DNA from: a virus
Direction: 5' to 3' (one strand)
Virus record (IMG/VR): IMGVR_UViG_3300023179_006134
Location: 1 to 64,000 of that record
Length of the DNA: 64,000 bases
Position numbers and translations under genes: made by a program. The notes beneath the pieces were generated by a model. The model saw only the letters and a list, made by a program, of their open reading frames with translations. It was not told the origin of the DNA and searched no databases. This document shows, in pieces, positions 26,844-33,039 of this stretch (the stretch's first letter is position 1; each line of letters opens with the position of its first letter).

Positions 26844-27544
26844 TCATCAATCCATCGTCTTAATGGTGCCCAGTATCCTTCTATACCCATTACATGAATA
26901 TTTTGTACTAGTTTTTTGTTTAAGTGCTTATAGAGTAGATGCTCTATATCTGCTTGTTTTTTTATTGTTGATGCATAGATTATATCTTTCTTCATTTTAT
27001 CATATGTTTCTATGATGTTTGAGAGTAAACTAAAATCAAAACTCCAACACCGAGTCATATATTGAAACATACTGGATTTTACCTCAAAATTATATAAGTT
27101 TTGACTGCGTTCAGGAAATAATTTCACAACTTTATCTTTTGCACTTTGATGTTTAGAGTAATCAAACTTGGAGTTTAATTTATATCTTCCACTGATTTTA
27201 AAGATTCTATCATAAGAACTTGTAATATTTTTTAAGTAATCACTAAACATCATTATTTCTAACATTGACTTGATAATAATATCAGGCTCAAGGTCAATAT
27301 TCATCTGTAAGTATTTTTGTAGATGATATTGGATTTCTTCATTCTTTGTGTAATCAATCAATTTACAATCAAATATATTTTCTTTCACACTCTTCTCACC
27401 ACAATCAATGATTACCATAGAGGAACCAGGTGCATAAGTCTCAATGGACTTTATGGTTTCTTTTGTTTGTTCTATGCGTTCTTCTGTGGAACACTTACCA
27501 TAAGAAGTGTGAATAGCAGAAGTTATAATAAAGTGAGAAGTCAT
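26840..27544 (-). CDS. Possible GT-A glycosyltransferase-like protein
   Basis: The product has 234 residues. It begins FIITSAIHTSYGKCSTEERIEQT, followed by SMVIIDCGEKS and later YDRIFKISGRYKLN near residues 110-123. The order resembles an early Rossmann-like half of a GT-A protein, and KISGRYKLN-like phrases occur in some virus glycosyltransferases, but no clear DXD site is visible. The two neighbours overlap it by four bases each. I give only a tentative assignment; it could be an accessory protein with no transferase activity. Confidence 0.5.
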   Translation of the reverse strand: MTSHFIITSAIHTSYGKCSTEERIEQTKETIKSIETYAPGSSMVIIDCGEKSVKENIFDCKLIDYTKNEEIQYHLQKYLQMNIDLEPDIIIKSMLEIMMFSDYLKNITSSYDRIFKISGRYKLNSKFDYSKHQSAKDKVVKLFPERSQNLYNFEVKSSMFQYMTRCWSFDFSLLSNIIETYDKMKKDIIYASTIKKQADIEHLLYKHLNKKLVQNIHVMGIEGYWAPLRRWIDE

Positions 27545-28371
27545 TTATACTCAATAAACTTCTTATCTAACTTCTCAACAATATCAACATCAATTTTGTA
27601 CCCTTTTTTCCAGAACTCCATATTCATTTCATTATACTTCTGGACGATTTCTGGTGGAAGAATACATCTTGGAGGATTATATTCTACTTTTCTCTTGACT
27701 GTATGAAGGTCTTTAAGGTTACATGATTTATCAAAAACCTCATTAGAGTATTCTACATTCTCAAAGTCGTGAGAATAATAAGGTCTCTCCAAAAACTCAT
27801 ACACTTCTCTCATTGTCTTCTCTGGAGTTTTGCATAGGTTCTCATAATCAATCAACATAATCATTTCTGGGTTCATTGCATAACCTTCTAAAAAAAAAGA
27901 ATAATAATTGAAGATTTCTCTTTGAAAAAGTTCTTGAATTCTTATAAAAATATTTTCAGAAAAAATCTGTTCATTAATTTGTTTGGTGTAAAAATAATTT
28001 CTATTAAATAAAACTTCAAAAGAATTCAAAATAGAAACAATATCTCTTACAGGGCATAAGATTTTAGTGTAAGGAAAGAGTGCCTTGAGAAATGGTGTTT
28101 TTTTAGTCCATCCACGACAACTATCAAAAATGACTGGTTTCTCTATGTGCTTATAATATCCATCAAAAACCCCATACATTAGATTTTTTCTTTGGTCTTC
28201 TGTGATATTAAAGTTATTTTCACCACTTGTAATCACATCAATTGAGGTTCCTGTAAGTCCTTGTACTGGTGATGCAATATCGGCATAGAAATCTGGGTTT
28301 TGTTTAAGAATACCAGAAAGTAATGTAGAACCAGACCTTGGAAGGCCAGAGATAAAATAAAAGGATTTCAT
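27541..28371 (-). CDS. Sulfotransferase-family protein
   Basis: This 276-residue protein starts KSFYFISGLPRSGSTLLSGIL, the phosphosulfate-binding loop of the classical sulfotransferase family. ILCPVRDIVSILNSFEVL near residues 103-120 gives the arginine and serine of the 3'-phosphate site. MIMLIDYENLCKTPEKTMREVYEFL near 188-212 fits the family's later helix. This is a different subfamily from the one at 23627-24241, so the operon has two. The likely substrates are sugars or tyrosine-like hydroxyls. Confidence 0.78.
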   Translation of the reverse strand: MKSFYFISGLPRSGSTLLSGILKQNPDFYADIASPVQGLTGTSIDVITSGENNFNITEDQRKNLMYGVFDGYYKHIEKPVIFDSCRGWTKKTPFLKALFPYTKILCPVRDIVSILNSFEVLFNRNYFYTKQINEQIFSENIFIRIQELFQREIFNYYSFFLEGYAMNPEMIMLIDYENLCKTPEKTMREVYEFLERPYYSHDFENVEYSNEVFDKSCNLKDLHTVKRKVEYNPPRCILPPEIVQKYNEMNMEFWKKGYKIDVDIVEKLDKKFIEYK

Positions 28372-28377
28372 AAAGAA

Positions 28378-29001
28378 TTAGGTTTCTTCAGTCTGTGTTG
28401 GATATTCAATACTACCTTTTGGAAGAGCAATCAGGTTAAATGAGATTGAGATGCGTTCTTCATCGTGATTATTGGTCTCTACTGAATGTGGTAAGTAGGA
28501 AGGAAAGAGAATAATATTACCTTCTACTGGTTCTATACGAATACTTTCTCCCGTGAACTGATTCTTTTGTGACGTGAGAGCACAACCTTTCCACATACGA
28601 TTGATTGCAGGATTTTGAAGTACCAGTTTTCCACTTTCATCAGGTGCTTGGAGATAAAAGACACCAGAGAATACTTCACCGTGAACGTGTTCACTATTCA
28701 TACACTGACGAGTATCATTAACGTTTAACCACGCAGAAGTAAGTGCAATATCACAATCCACAAAGTCCAAATCTGCAACTGCCTTAAATCCCAACTGGCA
28801 GAGATACTCAAAAAGTGGACGAAGTTCTTCTACTCCTTGTAATGTTTCTGGAGAGTGATAACCAGCAATATTTGATTTTTGTACTGATGGATTTTCTCCC
28901 TTATAAGTTCTTACTGCATTCAGGAAAATTTCTTTGTGTTCCTCAAACTCTGGATATTCACTCTGCCAGAGAGGAACCGAATAAATGGGCATTAAGTTCA
29001 T
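28378..29001 (-). CDS. 2OG-Fe(II) oxygenase, TIGR02466-like
   Basis: This 207-residue protein begins NLMPIYSVPLWQSEYPEF, like TIGR02466/2OG-FeII_5 proteins, which are frequent in T4-like cyanophages. It has SEHVHGEVFSGVFYLQAP near residues 102-119, a distal histidine and arginine in FPSYLPHSVETNNHDEERISISFNL near 164-188, and a normal family length. It is first in the compact decoration operon. A possible host-type promoter lies 26 bases upstream. The substrate is unknown. Confidence 0.75.
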   Translation of the reverse strand: MNLMPIYSVPLWQSEYPEFEEHKEIFLNAVRTYKGENPSVQKSNIAGYHSPETLQGVEELRPLFEYLCQLGFKAVADLDFVDCDIALTSAWLNVNDTRQCMNSEHVHGEVFSGVFYLQAPDESGKLVLQNPAINRMWKGCALTSQKNQFTGESIRIEPVEGNIILFPSYLPHSVETNNHDEERISISFNLIALPKGSIEYPTQTEET

Positions 29002-29026
29002 AGTGTTTTCAGTGCAAGTTTCTTAT

Positions 29027-29055
29027 ATTGTACCATATTTAGATTGTTTCGTAAA
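29027..29055 (-). promoter_or_regulatory. Possible sigma-70 promoter of the decoration operon
   Basis: TTTACG, 17 bases, then TACAAT with an upstream TGG (extended -10), ending 26 bases before the ATG at 29001. Four of six and five of six bases match consensus. Confidence 0.4.
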
Positions 29056-29179
29056 GCAATGTGTTTTGTATTCTCGTTCCCAATGTGAACTTATAATCTC
29101 TAGGAAACTGCTTCACAATAATAAAGACTCTTTTGATTAATTCACTTGCGTCCTTATATATTTTAAGTTCTTCTATCAT
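29039..29179 (-). pseudogene. avd: Truncated avd-like gene of a diversity-generating retroelement
   Basis: A 46-residue frame opens with IEELKIYKDASELIKRVF and continues KQFPRDYKFTLGTRIQNT. This is the N-terminal helix pair of Avd/four-helix-bundle accessory proteins of diversity-generating retroelements (pattern LxIYxxxxxLI, then FPxxYxFxLGxxI). Avd is normally about 110-130 residues, so the last two helices are lost. A TAA ends the frame just before the oxygenase gene. It lies directly downstream of the lectin-tipped gene at 29228-30175, the usual place of avd. The small frame may still be translated, but a working barrel seems unlikely. Confidence 0.7.
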
Positions 29180-29227
29180 AATGTTAAAAAATAGCGGTTA
29201 CAAAGTACAAGTCACAAAGTACAAGAT

Positions 29228-30175
29228 TCAATAAGTTACACACCTGAAGGCACGGACACAGAGAGTGGCAACCCTACCGTTGGTGCTGCAGTGGCCAGCA
29301 TGGAAGTCCACGAATTTAGCGATGTGCGCATTATGGCCCGGTGTACTACTCCAGTAGCGAGCGATGCTGCAGGCGTGAGTGCCACAGGAGTAGCAGGGTG
29401 ATGGACCCCAGAAGGACCTACAGACGTATCCTGGGTTCTGGAGTTGTGATAATGTTGGTATAAACCATCCGGTGCATCCTGATACTTGTTGTGCTCTGGT
29501 ACTAGCATCCCCTCGGTTGTACCAGTTTCTTGAGACTTCTGCACTATAAGGGGACACAATCCATCTCAATGGTGATGCCTTACAAATAAGAAATCCTCCT
29601 TCATATGGGTTACCTACATTTGGTGCTATTGTAGTAAAACTATAAGTATTAGCACCAGTGGTGTTAAGTCCAACAAAATCTCCAGAAGTTGATTTTATCA
29701 AACCACTTGGAATAACTGTAAATATGGTTGAACCATAAGAAATATTTGATGTTGGGACTATAGTAAGAACTCTTAAATTGGTCAGAGAAGTTTTTAATTG
29801 ATCAACACCAAAAGTATCAATTCCAGAACCTCCTGCACTCCCAGTCCGTAAAGTAAGAAATCCGGTTGTTGCGATACCAACTGCCTGACTAAAAGTTATT
29901 ACTATTGATGTGTTGACTGCAACTGATGTTGCTCCGTTAACAGGAGAAAACGAAACAATAGTTGCAGGAATATCGAATCCTGCAGCAGTCAATGTTCCTG
30001 CAATTGAAATATTTCCAGGAATTCCTTGCATTGTAATTCCTGTTCCAACACTCATAATTCCGGTCAGACCATTAATTGTAATTGTAGAGTTTCCAGATCC
30101 TACTGTTGCAATGCCAGCCGCAGAAATGTTACGACTATCATCAATTGCAGTTACATTGTTTACTTTTATTGCCAT
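29228..30175 (-). CDS. Lectin-tipped variable protein, probable DGR target
   Basis: This 315-residue protein has three parts. Residues 1-70 are a fibre-type start (IDDSRNISAAGIATVG). Residues about 70-190 are a bacterial Ig-like domain of the SbsA type (IVSFSPVNGATSVAVNTSIVITF). From about 187 it has a C-type-lectin/formylglycine-enzyme-like fold: GCTGWFIPTLSQLQ, ARYWSST, and a C-terminal CVRAFRCV. That fold and the closing VRAFR strand are typical of variable proteins of diversity-generating retroelements. The last 200 bases are GC-rich and nearly all codons at surface-like positions end in C or T, as expected when AAY template codons were randomised at A. Seven cysteines fall in the last 68 residues. 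A truncated avd gene follows. Confidence 0.78.
   Translation of the reverse strand: MAIKVNNVTAIDDSRNISAAGIATVGSGNSTITINGLTGIMSVGTGITMQGIPGNISIAGTLTAAGFDIPATIVSFSPVNGATSVAVNTSIVITFSQAVGIATTGFLTLRTGSAGGSGIDTFGVDQLKTSLTNLRVLTIVPTSNISYGSTIFTVIPSGLIKSTSGDFVGLNTTGANTYSFTTIAPNVGNPYEGGFLICKASPLRWIVSPYSAEVSRNWYNRGDASTRAQQVSGCTGWFIPTLSQLQNPGYVCRSFWGPSPCYSCGTHACSIARYWSSTPGHNAHIAKFVDFHAGHCSTNGRVATLCVRAFRCVTY
29231..29431 (-). other. Candidate variable region (VR) of the lectin domain
   Basis: It encodes the last 68 residues of the gene, from PGYVCRSFW to the end. Its base composition and the run of C/T-ending codons differ sharply from the AT-rich 5' part. Exact limits would need the template repeat, which is not visible near this locus. 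Confidence 0.6.
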
Positions 30176-30180
30176 GATTT

Positions 30181-30861
30181 TTAAAAATTAATGTTTACTT
30201 TTTTAAATGTGCGAACTAGATGAGAATATTTTTTACTCAAAACAACAGGAAAATTAGCATTATTATTTATAACATAAGAATTATTAATATCAATTTCTGT
30301 GTTTGTCCAATATAATTCATCATTTTTCAAATATTTTTTATAAAACTGCATTTCATAATAATCAGGAATATACCAACCAGAAGTTCCAGTATCTTCTTCT
30401 GTTTTTTGAATTGCCTTATCAAATTCATACCAAGTCAATAACATCTCACTTTTTTCGGGAGAAATGACTACATACCAACTATTCTCTTTTGAAATTACAA
30501 TTCCACCTTCTAATGATTTTCCAATTGGATCTTCAGTTACAAACTTAAATTCTTTATCTCCATTCATAGAAAAACCAGAAAAAGAAGAACCATTAATTTT
30601 AGAAATTATAAACCCATCACTCATCAACATATAAATTTCAGTTTCATATGGAAATGGATTTGTTGGTTGTATAATAATTTCCCATGCACTTATGATTATT
30701 TTATCACTTAAAATATCAAAAGATTCAATAAGTTCTCCTGTCTTTGAATTTTTTCTTAATTCAATTGTTCCAGAAGAACCAAATTTAATTTCTTGATTGG
30801 AAACTAAAACAATTGGAGAAAAAACTGGTGCTTGATTTGATCCGTTAAATATTTTTTCCAT
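30181..30861 (-). CDS. Lectin-fold protein, undiversified relative of the DGR target
   Basis: This 226-residue protein has a C-terminal half parallel to the neighbour. GKSLEGGIVISKENSWYVVISPEKSE here matches NPYEGGFLICKASPLRWIVSPYSAE there (about residues 133-158); TGTSGWYIPDYYEM matches SGCTGWFIPTLSQL; and LVRTFKKV matches CVRAFRCV at the end. Unlike the neighbour it is AT-rich, lysine- and asparagine-rich and has no cysteine cluster. Its ATG directly follows the TAA of the 75-residue gene upstream. The two together equal the architecture of the 315-residue protein, without the Ig-like domain. Confidence 0.65.
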   Translation of the reverse strand: MEKIFNGSNQAPVFSPIVLVSNQEIKFGSSGTIELRKNSKTGELIESFDILSDKIIISAWEIIIQPTNPFPYETEIYMLMSDGFIISKINGSSFSGFSMNGDKEFKFVTEDPIGKSLEGGIVISKENSWYVVISPEKSEMLLTWYEFDKAIQKTEEDTGTSGWYIPDYYEMQFYKKYLKNDELYWTNTEIDINNSYVINNNANFPVVLSKKYSHLVRTFKKVNINF

Positions 30862-31089
30862 TTAACTTAATATTAAGGGAATTGAAAGTCCTGCAGCAGT
30901 AAATGTTCCTGCAATTGAAATATTTTTAATGCTACCAGTACCACTAAAAGTTATTCCAGTACCAATAGTAAAATTAGAATTGGGTATAATATTTACAATT
31001 GAAGACCCTGCACCAACAGTCATTACGCCAACATTAGAAAAATTTCTACTATCATCAATAACAGTAGTTCCTAAAACTTGAATTGCCAT
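30862..31089 (-). CDS. Short fibre N-terminal module, possibly split from the lectin gene
   Basis: This 75-residue protein is a close relative of the first 70 residues of the DGR target (IDDSRNFSNVGVMTVGAGSS here, IDDSRNISAAGIATVGSGNS there; both continue ISIAGTFTAAG/ISIAGTLTAAG). It stops just where the neighbour continues into the Ig-like domain. The stop and the next start touch (TAAATG). It could be an independent small fibre protein or the front part of a broken gene. Confidence 0.6.
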   Translation of the reverse strand: MAIQVLGTTVIDDSRNFSNVGVMTVGAGSSIVNIIPNSNFTIGTGITFSGTGSIKNISIAGTFTAAGLSIPLILS

Positions 31090-31112
31090 ATTCGTTATTA
31101 CTCGGCTTTCTT

Positions 31113-32999
31113 TTATTTAGTATTCTTAAGCTCTTTTACTTCTTTCTTGAGTTCTTTGATTGCTTCTATCAATACTCCAATAATACCATTATAGTTGACT
31201 GATTTAACTTCACCTTGTTTTACGAGTTCTGGGAGTACTTCTTCCAGTTCTTGTGCAATCACACCATAAGAACTTCTACCAGTTTCTTTCCAGTCAAATG
31301 AAACACCACGAAGTTGTTCTGTGATTTCTAATGCATTTCCTATTGTATGAATATTCTCTTTGAGATTTATATCACTAGTGGAATTAAAATCAACTGCAGT
31401 CATAGTTCCTGTAGAAGGATTATATTTCAGTTTAGAGGTAGAAATACCTGATGCAGTAATAGTTCCTGATGTAGTTGCAGTAAAGAGGGGGAAGAACTCT
31501 TGATTTGTTGTAGTATTATCAAATACTGTAGAACCTGCGCCAGTTAATCCACTTCCATTACCAACAAAAGAGGTTGCAGTCACCACACCGGTTACAACAA
31601 CACCAGAAGGATTTACATTGAGTATTGATGAACCAACCGAAACCGCAGTAATATTTCCAGAACTCGGAGAGAAAAATCCAGTCTGAACATCACCAGCAAA
31701 ATGAATACTTGGAGCAGATGCCGAAGCAGGAGCAAATGCTGTAGATGTAATCACACCAACATTAAAGGGTGCGGCATCTACCCAGAATGCATCAGTACCA
31801 TATCCAACAACATTCTCATCATAATAGATGAAAGTTCTTCCATAATCTGGACTGTACCATAAGTCACCAGAACCGGGTAATAACGGTGCTGTGGTACTGA
31901 TACTGATTGAACCACCACCTCCACCACCCTCAAAGAAGATGGTTGCAATACCAGTGTTTGAGTTATATTGTGTTGTAGAAACCCCTGCACCTTTAAAATT
32001 AATAAAAGTAACTGCATACCCAACAACACCACCAGTAGTTCCAATACCAATACCCTTGTATGGACTATTGGATAAGTTTAGATATTGACCATCACCATAA
32101 TAAGTAACAATACCTGATGTTGCAGTAATAATACCAGAAGAAACCTTTACTGTTCCTAATGTACTGATACCAGTAACATTGAGATTGGTGCTCCTTAAAT
32201 TAGTACTATTAAAAGTCGTAATGGTTCCTGCAGTACCAGTCAGGTTTGTTATGGTTCCAGAAGTACTATTAAAAGTCGTAATGGTTCCTGAAGTACCAGT
32301 CAGGTTTGTTATGGTTCCTGATGTACTATTCAGGGTAGTAATCGTTCCTGCAGTGCCAGTCAGGTTTGTTATGGTTCCACTTGTAGAACCCAATGTGGTA
32401 ATGGTTCCCACACCAGCATTTACATTTCCACTAAATGTAGTTGCGGTAATAACACCAGTGATTCTTGCATCACCGACAACAAAGAGAGCAGATGTTGGAT
32501 TTGTGGACCCAATACCAAGATTACCAGAAACATAAGTTCCACCAGTGACTTGAAGTCTTTGTGATGCTGTTCCTGTAGAGGTACCAGAACCAATCAGTAC
32601 TGGTCCATTGGTGAATGTAGAGATTCCACCAACAGAAAGATTATTATAAACTGTAAAGTTAGTAACTGCGATTCCGGTTGCATTCAGTGTTGCAATCGTT
32701 GCAATACCAGTTACATTGAGATTGGTATTCGTTAGATTGGTAATATTACCGGTTACAATTGTACCAATACCAGTTACATTAAGATTTGTACTGGTAAGAT
32801 TGGTAACAATCCCAGTTGTAATCGTTGCAATACCAGAAACATAAAGGTCTGTTACACCGATTCCACCACTAACGTGAAGAGTGTATTGTGGATTTGTGGT
32901 ACCAATACCAACCTTGTCAGTTACAATATCGGCAAAAATGAGATTGGTATTGACCTCCAATCCATTTTTTATGACGAATGACTTATTTATTGCAGCCAT
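31113..32999 (-). CDS. Tail fibre with 20-residue repeats and C-terminal S74 chaperone
   Basis: This 628-residue fibre has GIATI/GIVTN shaft repeats, then a near-perfect 20-residue repeat (SGTITNLTGTAGTITTLNST type) at about residues 200-260. A glycine run and a DLWYSPDYGRTFIYY module lie near 375-395; the latter is shared with the 372-residue fibre. The C-terminal 87 residues are an S74 chaperone starting SDINLKENI, with Ser542 and Lys547 in the dyad positions, and a closing coiled coil (LIEAIKELKKEVKELKN). It would trimerise, self-cleave and give a mature fibre ending near residue 541. A GATAAATA box lies 33 bases upstream. Confidence 0.85.
   Translation of the reverse strand: MAAINKSFVIKNGLEVNTNLIFADIVTDKVGIGTTNPQYTLHVSGGIGVTDLYVSGIATITTGIVTNLTSTNLNVTGIGTIVTGNITNLTNTNLNVTGIATIATLNATGIAVTNFTVYNNLSVGGISTFTNGPVLIGSGTSTGTASQRLQVTGGTYVSGNLGIGSTNPTSALFVVGDARITGVITATTFSGNVNAGVGTITTLGSTSGTITNLTGTAGTITTLNSTSGTITNLTGTSGTITTFNSTSGTITNLTGTAGTITTFNSTNLRSTNLNVTGISTLGTVKVSSGIITATSGIVTYYGDGQYLNLSNSPYKGIGIGTTGGVVGYAVTFINFKGAGVSTTQYNSNTGIATIFFEGGGGGGSISISTTAPLLPGSGDLWYSPDYGRTFIYYDENVVGYGTDAFWVDAAPFNVGVITSTAFAPASASAPSIHFAGDVQTGFFSPSSGNITAVSVGSSILNVNPSGVVVTGVVTATSFVGNGSGLTGAGSTVFDNTTTNQEFFPLFTATTSGTITASGISTSKLKYNPSTGTMTAVDFNSTSDINLKENIHTIGNALEITEQLRGVSFDWKETGRSSYGVIAQELEEVLPELVKQGEVKSVNYNGIIGVLIEAIKELKKEVKELKNTK
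32221..32400. repeat. 60-bp tandem repeat, three units
   Basis: Units begin at 32221, 32281 and 32341 and share ATGGTTCCTG-CAGTACCAGTCAGG-type blocks. They encode 20-residue GTITNLTGTxGTITTxNST units in the S74 fibre. Such repeats can change copy number by slippage. Confidence 0.8.
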
Positions 33000-33031
33000 T
33001 GGGTTTCACTCTCCACCCGTTGAATTTTAAG

Positions 33032-33039
33032 TATTTATC
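33032..33039 (-). promoter_or_regulatory. Late-promoter box GATAAATA
   Basis: It lies 33 bases before the ATG at 32999, right at the end of the adhesin gene upstream. Confidence 0.45.

Noticed and set aside
29001-31112. Template repeat or reverse transcriptase beside the DGR-like target
   Set aside because: I searched by eye on both strands for an A-rich copy of the variable region and for a YxDD-type polymerase frame. None is present here, so only the target and the avd piece are reported.
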